Origin: Occallatibacter gabretensis
Lineage (GTDB): Bacteria > Acidobacteriota > Terriglobia > Terriglobales > Acidobacteriaceae
Assembly (NCBI RefSeq): GCF_001449115.1
Contig: NZ_LAIJ01000012.1
Coordinates: forward strand, 357,387-421,386
DNA: 64,000 nucleotides
Reading direction: 5' to 3'
Shown here: positions 6,784 through 17,178 of the stretch, piece by piece
How the letters are laid out: each line of letters starts with the position of its first letter
Position numbering within the stretch: position 1 is the first letter of the stretch
Made by a program: the position numbers and the translations under genes
Notes under the pieces: model-generated
Seen by the model: the letters and a program-made list of their open reading frames with translations, nothing else
The model's database searches: none
Told to the model about the DNA's origin: nothing

Positions 6784-6877
6784 TTCCCATTTGGTTCCAA
6801 TCTTTCCGAGGCAGCTTTCCGGTTCCGGTCAACGATTCAATCCGATTACACCCGCAACCCGCACCAAGGAGTGATTC

Positions 6878-8236
6878 ATGTCTGAAGAACAGCGCCACTT
6901 TGCCACCCTCGCAGTCCACGCAGGCCAATCCCCAGACCCCGCCACCGGCTCTCGCGCCGTGCCCATCTACCAGACCACCTCGTATCTCTTTCAGGACGCC
7001 GACCACGCTGGCCGTCTCTTCGCGCTCAAGGAATTCGGCAACATCTACACCCGCATCATGAACCCCACCACGGATGTCTTTGAAAAGCGCGTCGCCGCCC
7101 TAGAAGGCGGAGTAGCCGCGCTGGCAGCCGCTTCCGGTCAGGCTGCGGAGACTCTGGCTTTGACCACGCTGGCCAAGGCTGGCGATGAGATCATCTCGAC
7201 GACCTCGCTCTACGGCGGCACCTACAATCTCTTCCACTACACACTCCCGCGCCTGGGCATCACGGTGCGCTTCGCCGATGCCGACGATTTCGACGGCATC
7301 CGCGCCGCCATCAATGACAAGACCCGCGCCATCTACACCGAATCGCTCGGCAACCCCAAGCTGGATGTCGTCGACATCGAGCGGCTGGCTTCCATCGCTC
7401 ACGAACACAATCTCCCGTTAGTAATCGACAACACCACCCCCTCAGCAGCATTGGTACGGCCTATCGAGTGGGGCGCGGATATCGTGGTGAACTCAGCCAC
7501 CAAGTTCCTCGGCGGCCACGGCACCACCATCGGCGGCGTCATTGTGGACGCGGGCAAGTTCAATTGGGCCAACGGCCGCTTCGCAGAATTTACTGAACCC
7601 GATCCTTCATATCACGGCCTCAGCTACCACGAAGCCTTCGGTCCACTGGCCTTCATCCTCAAAGCACGCGTGCAGGGCCTGCGTGACACCGGCGCAGCGC
7701 TCTCGCCGTTCAATTCCTTCCTGCTTCTTCAGGGCATTGAAACACTGCATCTCCGCCTCGAGCGCCACTCACAGAACGCGCTGGCGGTCGCAAAGCACCT
7801 CGAAGGGCATCCAGGCGTCGAGTGGGTCAACTATCCCGGTCTCGAGTCAAGCCAGTACTATGCTCGCGCAAAGAAGTATCTGCCCACCGGACAGAGCGCT
7901 ATTGTCACCTTCGGAATCAAGGCTGGAAAAGAGGGAGACGGATACGAAGCAGGCAAGAAGCTGATCGATCATCTGGAGCTTTTCTCGCACGTGGCGAACA
8001 TCGGCGACGCCAAGTCTCTCGTCATCCATCCCGCCAGCACCACGCACCAGCAGCTCAGCGTAGAAGAGCAGGCCGGAACCGGCGTGACGCCTGAGCTCGT
8101 GCGCCTCTCGGTTGGCATTGAAGATATTCGCGACATCCTTGCCGACCTCGATCAGGCCATTGAGGCCGCCAACGGGCATGTCGTTACCAAGGGGGCAACC
8201 CCGGATGTCGCATCCCCGGTTCATGCGGCACAATAA
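6878..8236 (+). CDS. metY: O-acetylhomoserine sulfhydrylase
   Basis: MetY is a PLP enzyme of the Cys/Met metabolism family that makes homocysteine from O-acetylhomoserine and sulfide. The PLP lysine is in VVNSATKFLGGHGTT (about residues 205-219), and the substrate-loop and GNPKLDVVDIE segments are typical. At 452 residues it is the length of the longer OAH sulfhydrylase group rather than of cystathionine synthases. The ATG follows AAGGAG. The stop overlaps the start of metX by one base (TAATG), so both are one operon under the leader region upstream. Confidence 0.93.
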   Translation: MSEEQRHFATLAVHAGQSPDPATGSRAVPIYQTTSYLFQDADHAGRLFALKEFGNIYTRIMNPTTDVFEKRVAALEGGVAALAAASGQAAETLALTTLAKAGDEIISTTSLYGGTYNLFHYTLPRLGITVRFADADDFDGIRAAINDKTRAIYTESLGNPKLDVVDIERLASIAHEHNLPLVIDNTTPSAALVRPIEWGADIVVNSATKFLGGHGTTIGGVIVDAGKFNWANGRFAEFTEPDPSYHGLSYHEAFGPLAFILKARVQGLRDTGAALSPFNSFLLLQGIETLHLRLERHSQNALAVAKHLEGHPGVEWVNYPGLESSQYYARAKKYLPTGQSAIVTFGIKAGKEGDGYEAGKKLIDHLELFSHVANIGDAKSLVIHPASTTHQQLSVEEQAGTGVTPELVRLSVGIEDIRDILADLDQAIEAANGHVVTKGATPDVASPVHAAQ

Positions 8237-9399
8237 TGAAGGTGATGGCAGAGACGGAAAAGGGCGCTGAAATCGGCGCGGCGCAGACGACGGAGAATAC
8301 TCCGCCCAAGCCGCGCACGCCTACTCCTGCGCCTACCTATGAAGGCGATTACGTGCTGAACGAGCACTTGCTATTGGAGTGCGGTCGAACTCTGGCAGGC
8401 GTCACCCTGCATTACGCCGTGTACGGCAAGTTGAACGCGGCCCGTGACAATGCGGTGCTCGTCTGTCACGCGCTCTCCGGCTCGGCGCTGGTGGGGGAGT
8501 GGTGGCCGGAGGTCTTCGGCCCCGGCGCGCTGCTCTCGCTGGAGCACGATTTCGTTATCTGTATCAACCTGCTGGGATCGTGTTATGGCTCCACGGGGCC
8601 GTCGTCGGTCAATCCTGAAACCGGCGAGCCCTATGGAGCAGATTTTCCTCTAGTTTCTATCCACGACAACGTTCGCGCCCAGTCCAAACTCCTTGACTCC
8701 CTCGGTATCCGCAAGCTGCGCCTCGTCATGGGTGGCTCCCTGGGCGGAATGCAGGCCCTGGAGTGGACTATCCAATATCCCACCCGTGTAGAAAAGGCGC
8801 TCATTGTGGGCGTAGCCCCGCTCGGCGCCATGGGATTGGCGCTCAATCATCTCCAGCGCGAGGCCATCCGGCACGATCCTGACTGGCAAAATGGCGGCTA
8901 TCTGCCGCAAAAACCCCCGCGCCGCGGCCTCTCGCTGGCCCGGCAGATCGCCATGCTCAGCTACAAATCCGGTCCACTCTTTGACGAGCGTTTTGCCCGC
9001 AATCCCAACCGCAATGGCGAAAATCCCTGGGGTCTGGACGATTTTGGGGGCGGCCTGATTGGCGGGCGTTTCGACATTGCCGGCTATCTGGACGAGCAGG
9101 GCCGCCGCTTTGTGGAGCGCTTTGAAGCCAATTCGTATCTCGCCATTCTCCGCACCATGGACACCTGGGATCCCCTGCGGGGAGGCAACTCTTCGGAGGA
9201 GATCTTCGGCAAGATCAAAGCCCAACTCACATTCGTTGGCATCAACTCGGACTGGCTCTTTCCGCACGGGGATGTCCGTCGCTTTGCCGAAACCATCCGC
9301 TCGGCAGGTGTATCCGTCGACTACCGCGAGATGACCAGCGACCACGGCCACGACGCGTTCCTCGCCGAGCAGGTCGATCTTGTCCGTCTGCTGCAATAA
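8236..9399 (+). CDS. metX: homoserine O-acyltransferase
   Basis: MetX activates homoserine, normally with acetyl-CoA, to give the substrate of MetY. It is an alpha/beta hydrolase: the nucleophile elbow GGSLGGMQ is near residue 168, the acidic residue is in GINSDWLFP, and the histidine is in DHGHDAF close to the C-terminus. About 35 extra Pro/Thr-rich residues precede the usual start of the family, so the second ATG at 8245 or a later site might also serve. It is translationally coupled to metY. Whether acetyl or succinyl is used cannot be told by eye; pairing with MetY suggests acetyl. Confidence 0.92.
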   Translation: MKVMAETEKGAEIGAAQTTENTPPKPRTPTPAPTYEGDYVLNEHLLLECGRTLAGVTLHYAVYGKLNAARDNAVLVCHALSGSALVGEWWPEVFGPGALLSLEHDFVICINLLGSCYGSTGPSSVNPETGEPYGADFPLVSIHDNVRAQSKLLDSLGIRKLRLVMGGSLGGMQALEWTIQYPTRVEKALIVGVAPLGAMGLALNHLQREAIRHDPDWQNGGYLPQKPPRRGLSLARQIAMLSYKSGPLFDERFARNPNRNGENPWGLDDFGGGLIGGRFDIAGYLDEQGRRFVERFEANSYLAILRTMDTWDPLRGGNSSEEIFGKIKAQLTFVGINSDWLFPHGDVRRFAETIRSAGVSVDYREMTSDHGHDAFLAEQVDLVRLLQ

Positions 9400-9703
9400 A
9401 TCCGCAAATTTTTCTCCGGCTCAATACGCATATATTGAATTCGCATCCAACCCTATGGGAACACTCTGCGATCTGCCGGTGTCTAACCCGAAATAGGCGC
9501 TGTCGCGTGGCGCCTAAGGAAGAATTGTTCATTTCGGAGAGAACTTTGCTTGTCAGAGCGAGCGGGGCTTTTTATAATCCATCCAACACCGCATCAGAAG
9601 CCGTGGCAGCTCTGCGGTTTTCAGCCGCGGACGACAGAACGCTCGTCTTCGGATCAGCGCGTGCACAAACGATTCCCATAAGGCTACTTCCCAGGAGCAC
9701 TGA
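9400..9703. other. metX-TPR gene intergenic region
   Basis: The region holds a short GC-rich hairpin (AGGCGC at 9495-9500 with GCGCCT at 9510-9515) without a T-tract, then a strong promoter at 9550-9578 and an untranslated leader of about 120 bases before the next gene. No coding frame is supported. Confidence 0.5.
9550..9578 (+). promoter_or_regulatory. strong sigma-70 promoter
   Basis: TTGTCA (9550-9555), exactly 17 bases, and the consensus TATAAT (9573-9578). It points at the secreted TPR-like gene starting at 9704. Confidence 0.75.
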
Positions 9704-11023
9704 ATGAAGAAGTTTATCTTTGCGTCCGCACTGGCGCTCGCCGTGTCCGCGTTCGTCGTATCCCCCGTACTGCGCGCACAAGACCTCAGCATCAAGGACC
9801 AGGCTGAGTTCAATGCTTACCAGAACGCCGCGTCTCAGTCCGATCCCAAGGCGAAGGCTGCAGCTTACGAGCAGTTCCTTACCCAGTACCCGCAGACCGT
9901 GGCAAAGCCATCTGTTCTGAACGAACTGTTGGGAATCTACTGGACAGCGCAGGACGCCGACCACACCATCAGCACTGCCAGCCGTATTCTTCAGGTGGAT
10001 CCTAATAATCCGCAGGCGATCCTCTACTCCGTGATTATCAAGAAGGCCCAGTGCGCCAAGACAAGCGACGCACAGACCTGCGATGACGCAGCCGCTCTCG
10101 CGCAGAAAGGCCTCGCGCTTACCAAGCCTGCCAGCATGAGCGACGCGGACTGGCAAAAGGTTCAACACGTTGGCGGACCCATCTTCCACTCCACCATCGC
10201 GCTGGACGACGTGATTTCAAAGAAGGACTACAAGGGTGCCCAGACTGAGTACGGCTCGGAACTAAAGCTCTACTCCGATGATGAGAGCAAATCAGCCGGC
10301 CTGAATGACACGCTGCTCATGGCGCAGGCTTACAGCCAGCCGGGTTCCGGACAGGATCTTAAGGAAGCCATCTGGTTCTATGCACGCGTGTGGGCATTTG
10401 CTCCCGCCCAGTACAAGGCGCAGATTGAGCCTAAGCTTGAGTATTACTACAAGAAGTTCCACGGCGGTCTTGACGGTCTGGATGCGATTAAGCAACAAGC
10501 TGCCGCATCGCTCTTTCCCCCGGGAACCATTGACATCAAGCCTGCCAAGAGCCCGGCGGAGCAGATTCACGACCTTATCGCCTCTACGCCGGATCTGAAT
10601 ACGCTGGCCCTGGCCGACAAGGAAACCATTCTCGCGCTCGGCTCGAAAGACGATGCCGACAAGATGTGGGCCGTCCTCAAGGATAAGAACACCGGCATCC
10701 CGGGCATTGTCATCGACATCGCAGCCAGTCAGGTTAAGCTCGCCGTCACACAGGACGCCAAGGACTCCAAGGTTGCCGACTTCATCATCAACCTGAAGAA
10801 GCCGCTCACCGACGCAGAGCTGGCACTATACCCGAAGGGTTTTGAGTTCAAGGCAGCCCCTGCTGCCGAGATCGCCGGCACCTTCGACAGCTATACACAG
10901 GTTGCAGCTACTGACACCACCTCTGCCGGCGCACAGATCATCATGCGCGAAGGCGAAATCATTCCGGCAGAGAAGAAGAAGGCCGCTCCAGCTCGCAAGC
11001 CTTCAGCGGCTCACCACAACTAA
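9704..11023 (+). CDS. secreted TPR-like helical repeat protein
   Basis: A signal peptide (residues 1-25, cleavage likely after LRA) is followed by helical repeats of TPR type (about residues 30-130 and 180-260), including a SRILQVDPNNPQAI unit. The C-terminal part ends in a Lys/Pro/Ala-rich tail with His residues. The protein is probably periplasmic and may be a scaffold; no catalytic motif is seen. The ATG follows CAGGAG and the gene has its own strong promoter and a rho-independent terminator, so it is likely a well expressed single gene. Confidence 0.7.
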   Translation: MKKFIFASALALAVSAFVVSPVLRAQDLSIKDQAEFNAYQNAASQSDPKAKAAAYEQFLTQYPQTVAKPSVLNELLGIYWTAQDADHTISTASRILQVDPNNPQAILYSVIIKKAQCAKTSDAQTCDDAAALAQKGLALTKPASMSDADWQKVQHVGGPIFHSTIALDDVISKKDYKGAQTEYGSELKLYSDDESKSAGLNDTLLMAQAYSQPGSGQDLKEAIWFYARVWAFAPAQYKAQIEPKLEYYYKKFHGGLDGLDAIKQQAAASLFPPGTIDIKPAKSPAEQIHDLIASTPDLNTLALADKETILALGSKDDADKMWAVLKDKNTGIPGIVIDIAASQVKLAVTQDAKDSKVADFIINLKKPLTDAELALYPKGFEFKAAPAAEIAGTFDSYTQVAATDTTSAGAQIIMREGEIIPAEKKKAAPARKPSAAHHN

Positions 11024-11082
11024 TCCTGTTTCGGCAGGTAGTTTGCCTGTTGAAATTACTTCATCCTTTCTCCTGGGAAAGC

Positions 11083-11109
11083 AAAGGGCAGCCGTTACGG
11101 CTGCCCTTT
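11083..11109 (+). terminator. rho-independent terminator
   Basis: A perfect 9-base stem (GGGCAGCCG with CGGCTGCCC, loop TTA) flanked by AAA and TTT lies 60 bases after the TPR-like gene and 25 bases before the next one. Confidence 0.8.
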
Positions 11110-11133
11110 GTCATTCTGGTACCCTAGATTTAC

Positions 11134-11994
11134 ATGGACTGCTTCCGCATTGCCCCCCTTGGACTTTTGCTCGCCGCGGCCGGCTTCTCGGCGCCCATGC
11201 AATCCCAGGCCGTTTCGTCTCAGCCGCCTCAGCAAGATGCGTCCGCCTGGCATCCGATTCCGCCGGCAGCACCAGTTCATGCCCCATTTCCGATCAAGGC
11301 TAAGGTTCCATACACGGTAGATATTCTTCCGGCGACGGCTGTTTCCGCTCAGGACCAGCAGCTTGAGTCCAATGAGGAGAACTCCATTCGTGAACGAGCG
11401 GGTATGCGCCTGATGGATTTTGCGCCAGGTGGCTGGAGCTACAGCCAGATCGTGTGCCCAGCATTTCCCGGCCATCTTTTTCTGCGCTTTATGCGTACAG
11501 CGGGCCAAGGGGACGTGAGTGCTTTTACGGCCTCTATCCCCCGCTTTGGACAGGGCAAGGACCGCATTATTCCCATTCAGCGCCGGGGCTACTCACTCTT
11601 CTCTCCCGCGCCGATCAATGCCATGACGATTGCATCTTTCAATCACATTCTGGCTGAAGAGAGAACGTCCGGCGAGCCTGACTGGGCAGCAATCGCGGTG
11701 TGCTATGCGGCTCTGGCCGGTACTGGCAATGAAGGGATATTGGCTCCGGTCGGCGGCCCGATCCTGCAACTTCAGTCAGATGGCGGCGCAACGATCATTA
11801 TTGCTACAACGGATCCTCACGCCAAGGACTGGACGATGATCTTTGACCGCAATGGCGTGCTCAAAAAGGCCATTCATACCGGTGTGGCGGATTACACCGT
11901 ACACCCAGTCCCCAAGGCGGGCCAGGCGCAATGGCAGCCGGTCGCCGGATCTTACGTGTCGGATGCTGCCAAGGCCGTTCCGCCGCCGCAGTAG
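11134..11994 (+). CDS. secreted hypothetical protein (286 aa)
   Basis: The N-terminus (MDCFRIAPLGLLLAAAGF) looks like a signal peptide, followed by a Pro/Gln-rich linker to about residue 55. The remaining 230 residues contain a PGGWSYSQIVCPAFPGHL block and a possible second cysteine in AVCYAALAG. I do not recognise the family. It follows a terminator and is convergent with ymdB, ending three bases from it. Confidence 0.55.
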   Translation: MDCFRIAPLGLLLAAAGFSAPMQSQAVSSQPPQQDASAWHPIPPAAPVHAPFPIKAKVPYTVDILPATAVSAQDQQLESNEENSIRERAGMRLMDFAPGGWSYSQIVCPAFPGHLFLRFMRTAGQGDVSAFTASIPRFGQGKDRIIPIQRRGYSLFSPAPINAMTIASFNHILAEERTSGEPDWAAIAVCYAALAGTGNEGILAPVGGPILQLQSDGGATIIIATTDPHAKDWTMIFDRNGVLKKAIHTGVADYTVHPVPKAGQAQWQPVAGSYVSDAAKAVPPPQ

Positions 11995-11997
11995 TGA

Positions 11998-12791
11998 TTA
12001 TTCGCCGAGCATGATTCTCTGAATAGCCGAAGCGCGGCCAGTCGCCGCGTCGCATGTAATCAGTGCAGCGCACAGCTTTGGATTTCCTTTGGCCGCCTCG
12101 AATTTGCCTGACATCCCGGTGAGAAAGCGGCTCAATACCATGTCCTTGTCCACCCCGATCACACTGTCATAGGGACCGCTCATGCCTACGTCGGTCTGAT
12201 AGGCAGTTCCTTGGGGCAAGGTTCGTTCATCGGCCGTGGGAATGTGAGTGTGCGTGCCCAGCACAGCTGTCACGCGCCCATCCAGGTGCCAGCCCATTGC
12301 TACTTTCTCGCTTGTAGCTTCGGCATGGAAGTCCAACACGATCACCTTGGCGGTGATTCCCTTGAGTAGATCATTCACTGCATGGAACGGATCATTCGTT
12401 CCGCCCATGAAAACTTTGCCCATCAGATTGATGACGGCGTAGGCAACGCCGCTCGCCGTTATGCCTTCGTACACACCGTATCCTGGCAATCCCGGCTGCA
12501 TGTTCGCAGGCCGCAGCACACGCCGGCCGCGCGCATGGCCATCCGCAGTGGCTTCATTGAAGTAGTCGATCAGCTCGCGTTTGTCCCAGACGTGGTTGCC
12601 TGTAGTCAGCACGTCAGCGCCCAGGTCGAAGAGGTCTTCGGCGATGGCTGGCGTGACGCCAAAACCGCCTGCGGCATTTTCGGCATTCATGATGGTCAGG
12701 TCTACGCTATGTGTTTCGCGCAGGTGGCCAATGTGCTCGGCGACGATCTTGCGTCCCGCGCTCCCGAATATGTCGCCGACAAAAAGTATCT

Positions 12792-12795
<4 letters not shown>
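11998..12795 (-). CDS. ymdB: YmdB-family metallophosphoesterase
   Basis: This 265-residue protein belongs to the YmdB group of calcineurin-like phosphodiesterases, some of which hydrolyse 2',3'-cyclic nucleotides. The metal motifs are VGDIFGSAGR at the start, MNAENAAGGFG, TTGNHVWDK (about 64-72), the DFHAEATSEK block and GTHTHIPTADER (about 180-191). Length is normal. The start overlaps the stop of lysS by four bases (ATGA), so it is the second gene of a lysS-ymdB operon. Confidence 0.93.
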
Positions 12796-14447
<1,652 letters not shown>

Positions 14448-14554
14448 GGGAAATCCTTCGTCTTTCAGTAAAATGCCTAACGCTCAGTATAGCGAGACTT
14501 GCAGGCGAAGCATTCGCGCCGAAGGCGCATTAGCCTGGATGGCCAGTCCCCGTG

Positions 14555-14568
14555 TATAACCAGCATGC
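14555..14568 (+). promoter_or_regulatory. -10 box placing a leaderless start at atpZ
   Basis: TATAAC at 14555-14560 ends eight bases before the ATG at 14569 and no ribosome binding site is visible. The implied transcription start coincides with the start codon. No good -35 is seen at the right distance, so this is tentative. Confidence 0.35.
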
Positions 14569-14874
14569 ATGGCCTTTAACAAGCCCATTCCGGACTCGAA
14601 TCAAGACAGCGGCGGGAAGCGACGCGATTCCGGCGGCCTGGCTACGTTAGTGCAGGCCGAAAAGATGATGCAGATTGCGCTGCTCTTGCCTTCGGCGGCC
14701 TTCGTCGGGTGGCTCATGGGCGCTGGGCTCGACAAGCTGTTTCATACCACATGGATTGCTGCGGCGGGCATTGTTTTCGGTGGCATAGCAGGCCTTGTTT
14801 ACGTTATCCGCCTTGTGCTTTCCTCAAGCTCGCAAATTGACGACAAGTCCGGCGATAATAAGAACAAGCAATGA
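14569..14874 (+). CDS. atpZ: AtpZ/AtpI-like small membrane protein
   Basis: This 101-residue protein has a polar N-terminus, then two transmembrane helices (about residues 37-55 and 62-84) with a GAGLDKLF turn typical of AtpZ (small F0F1-associated) proteins. Such proteins help assembly of the F0 rotor or carry ions. It overlaps the next gene by four bases and opens the atp cluster. The gene symbol is by family and position. Confidence 0.7.
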   Translation: MAFNKPIPDSNQDSGGKRRDSGGLATLVQAEKMMQIALLLPSAAFVGWLMGAGLDKLFHTTWIAAAGIVFGGIAGLVYVIRLVLSSSSQIDDKSGDNKNKQ

Positions 14875-15284
14875 GCGATTCCAACCCTCCTATTGCAGAC
14901 CTTACAGATGAGGCACTGCAACTTGTACTCAAGCGCGCGATCCGCAACACGCTGATTCTCGGCGCTATTGGCGCTGCGGTTATCTGGATCGCCTCCAGCT
15001 GGCGCAATGCGGCGATGCTTGCCGTTGGCGCGATGATTTCTGCTGCCAGCATCTTTGAATGGCAGCGGCTGATCCGGCTTTTTAACGCGAAACTCGATCA
15101 GCAGAAGACCCCTCGCGGGGCCACCAGGGTGGTCCTCTTTTTTCTGGCGCGGTTGATCGTTTATGCGGCCGCCATCTATGGTAGCCTAAAGTGTTTACAG
15201 GGCTCTCCGGTCGCTCTTCTCTGCGGTTTGGGGCTAGCTATGCTGGTCCTTGCCTGGGAGGCGCTCCGGCTACTGCGAAACTGA
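14871..15284 (+). CDS. atpI: ATP synthase I-like membrane protein
   Basis: The 137-residue product has four hydrophobic helices in two hairpins (about residues 25-65 and 88-135), the layout of the AtpI family that assists c-ring assembly. Sequence identity in this family is low, so the call rests on topology and on its place between atpZ and atpB. The ATGA overlap with atpZ supports co-translation. Confidence 0.7.
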   Translation: MSDSNPPIADLTDEALQLVLKRAIRNTLILGAIGAAVIWIASSWRNAAMLAVGAMISAASIFEWQRLIRLFNAKLDQQKTPRGATRVVLFFLARLIVYAAAIYGSLKCLQGSPVALLCGLGLAMLVLAWEALRLLRN

Positions 15285-15329
15285 GTTGCAACTCACTTAC
15301 CTGAAAACAGAAAGACTTGTTCCCTGACG

Positions 15330-16061
15330 ATGGAAACACTCGCCATCACGCACCTGCTCAATACCCTTTTTGGCCCTGCCGTCACTGCTGCCATGAACCT
15401 GGTCGGCGTGCATCCGGCAGATGCTGCCGCGCCGATTAATGACACGTTTGCGCTGGAGTTTCTGGTCTTCGCGATTCTTGTTGCGTTCTTCCTGCTGGTG
15501 CGGCTCACGCTCTCGGTGGAAAAGCCGAATCCCGCGCAACAGATTGCGGAGATGATTCACGAGTTCACCGGCGGCCAGGCCGACCAGATTATTGGTCATG
15601 GCTACGAGCGCTTTCAGGCGTTCACGACCTGCGTGTTTCTCTTCGTGGTGTTCAACAACCTGCTGGGGCTTATCCCCGGCATCCCGACGCCTACCGGCGT
15701 GCCGGTTGTGCCGCTTGGAATTGCGTTGTGCACCTTTGTTTATTACAACTTTTATGGTTTCAAGGAGCAGGGTGCGGTCGGCTATGTGAAGCATTTTGCC
15801 GGGCCGGTATGGTGGATTGCTCCGCTGCTGTTTCCGATTGAGATCATTTCGCACTGCGCGCGTGTGATGTCGTTGACGATTCGTCTTTACGCGAACATGT
15901 TTGCCAGCGATCTGTTGACATTGGTGTTTTTCTCGATGATTCCGATTGCGATTCCTGCGATTTTCCTGGGACTGCATGCGGCGGTTTCGTTGATTCAGGC
16001 GTATGTGTTTATGTTGCTGGCGATGATTTACCTCACCGGCGCGGTTTCGCACGAGCACTAA
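15330..16061 (+). CDS. atpB: ATP synthase F0 subunit a
   Basis: Subunit a forms the ion half-channels beside the c-ring. The 243-residue protein has five to six membrane helices. The essential arginine is in the conserved block SLTIRLYANMFASDLL (about residues 190-205), and the last helix contains the expected QAYVFMLLAMIYLTGA. Downstream is a 185-base spacer with three hairpins before atpE. Subunits b, delta and all of F1 are absent from the window, so the F0 genes are split from F1. Confidence 0.95.
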   Translation: METLAITHLLNTLFGPAVTAAMNLVGVHPADAAAPINDTFALEFLVFAILVAFFLLVRLTLSVEKPNPAQQIAEMIHEFTGGQADQIIGHGYERFQAFTTCVFLFVVFNNLLGLIPGIPTPTGVPVVPLGIALCTFVYYNFYGFKEQGAVGYVKHFAGPVWWIAPLLFPIEIISHCARVMSLTIRLYANMFASDLLTLVFFSMIPIAIPAIFLGLHAAVSLIQAYVFMLLAMIYLTGAVSHEH

Positions 16062-16137
16062 ACGATCGCGTTGCGATCGTTGCCGGGGCTGAAGCCCGGT
16101 CTACCAAAGATTCTGCCGGAGAGCGCTTCCGCTCCGG
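16061..16137 (+). promoter_or_regulatory. three consecutive hairpins between atpB and atpE
   Basis: Hairpin one is a perfect 9-base stem (16061-16069 with 16073-16081) that begins in the atpB stop codon. Hairpin two is CCGGGG-CCCGG at 16083-16099. Hairpin three is CCGG-AGCG-CTTC-CGCT-CCGG at 16116-16137. None has a T-tract. Such a block could stabilise or process the mRNA so that atpE, needed in many copies, is expressed above atpB. Confidence 0.5.
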
Positions 16138-16246
16138 GACAACAGAGGGCTGCAAGCGTGAGGGGGCCAAAGGGACTCGCGAGAGTTTCCGGCACGGTGA
16201 GCCTCAACCACCCACTGGCAGCTAATTTCAGGGAAGCTGGAGAACT

Positions 16247-16549
16247 ATGAAGAAGCTTCAATATGTGTTTATGACGCTGGCGGCGCTTTTCCTCGCTACG
16301 CCGGTCTTCGCGCAGAACACGGGTTCTGGAACGATCAGCCTGGTGCCGATCGGCGCCGGTATTGGCATGGCGCTTGCCGCGGGTCTTTGCGGTCTTGGCC
16401 AGGGCAAGGCGACTGCTTCTGCTACCGAAGCGCTTGCTCGTAACCCAGGCGCACGCGCCGGCATCCAGCTGCTGCTGGTGCTTGGTCTGGCGTTCATCGA
16501 GTCGCTCACGCTGTTCACCCTCGTGGTTATCTTCCTGCAGGTTAAGTAA
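16247..16549 (+). CDS. atpE: ATP synthase F0 subunit c with N-terminal signal-like extension
   Basis: Subunit c builds the ion-translocating ring. Residues 1-23 form a signal-like segment ending VFAQ; the two ring helices follow (about 32-55 and 72-98). The ion-binding carboxylate is E85 in AFIES. S86 directly follows it, and Q52 in GLGQG occupies the place of the glutamine used by sodium-binding c-rings, but the threonine and tyrosine of the best-known sodium type are leucine and phenylalanine here. A strong terminator follows. Confidence 0.94.
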   Translation: MKKLQYVFMTLAALFLATPVFAQNTGSGTISLVPIGAGIGMALAAGLCGLGQGKATASATEALARNPGARAGIQLLLVLGLAFIESLTLFTLVVIFLQVK

Positions 16550-16566
16550 GAACGCTGCGGTATAAG

Positions 16567-16602
16567 AATCGGCCTCGCCCGGATGGGTGGGGCCGATTTT
16601 TT
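16567..16602 (+). terminator. rho-independent terminator of the atp cluster
   Basis: The stem AATCGGCC-CGCCC with GGTGGGGCCGATT is followed by six T residues. It lies 18 bases after atpE. Confidence 0.9.
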
Positions 16603-16671
16603 GTTTGCTGCGGGAGTTATCCTGTGCTGTGATTATCTCTAAGTTATGTTATTTGTGATGGTTGCCGACAT

Positions 16672-16686
16672 TGGCACAGTTTTTGC
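16672..16686 (+). promoter_or_regulatory. sigma-54 (RpoN) promoter
   Basis: TGGCAC at 16672-16677 and TTGC at 16683-16686, with the invariant GG and GC dinucleotides exactly ten bases apart. The match to the -24/-12 consensus is near perfect. The predicted start is close to 16698. No protein-coding gene follows within 450 bases. Confidence 0.7.
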
Positions 16687-16697
16687 GGGAATCTTCA

Positions 16698-16883
16698 TAC
16701 GATCTTTATTTCGGAACTGTGCAGGATTGCAGCTGCAATTCTGTGCCCCGAGAGCAATCCAAAACTGTTTACTCTTTGTGCAATACATATGGTTACCTGG
16801 TCCCGAAAAAGAGGGGGGAGGGGGTACACGATCCCTAAAAGCGAATGGCCCAAATCCGGTTAGATTCGGGCCATCTTTCTTCT
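16698..16883 (+). ncRNA. candidate sigma-54-dependent small RNA
   Basis: The stretch between the sigma-54 promoter and the terminator at 16845-16883 is about 185 bases and has no supported ORF (the longest start-to-stop frame after the predicted start is 16 codons). It contains a purine block GAGGGGGGAGGGGG at 16811-16824 that could pair with pyrimidine-rich targets. The call rests only on promoter plus terminator. Confidence 0.45.
16845..16883 (+). terminator. rho-independent terminator
   Basis: ATGGCCC (16845-16851) pairs with GGGCCAT (16868-16874), extended by AATC with GATT inside, and a pyrimidine tract CTTTCTTCT follows. It ends the candidate small RNA. Confidence 0.75.
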
Positions 16884-17178
16884 ACTGATTATGAGTGTGG
16901 CACAAAACCCCTTAATTGTACGCAAACTATCTGGATGAAAATCTCGCACGAAAGGGAATTGGACCAAAGTAATGCCTGCCCAACGGCTTTTGGTTGAACG
17001 CTACTATTCTGGACCGGAATGATTGCATGTTGTCACGCATGGGGCTCTGGTGGTTTCAAGCGGCGTGGTTGTGACGGGTTCCTTTTCTATTTGAGCAGCC
17101 TGAGGTAATTTTCTTTCCCTCTCGGAAACTGTCCAGATACACTCGTGTCCTAGTGGCGGGATGAAGGGATAATTGCAC
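16884..17178. other. intergenic region upstream of the SpoIIE phosphatase gene
   Basis: No gene, strong promoter or repeat is supported in these 295 bases. Confidence 0.4.

Noticed and set aside
6700..6877. SAM riboswitch ahead of metY
   Set aside because: None of the known SAM riboswitch core motifs could be seen; the Met/Cys leader explains the region better.
16646..16888. 81-codon frame across the sigma-54 promoter and terminator
   Set aside because: It reads through a strong terminator and the promoter, and its composition is not protein-like.
16900..16925. Second TGGCAC string after the small RNA candidate
   Set aside because: The -12 GC dinucleotide is missing at the required distance, so it is not a sigma-54 promoter.
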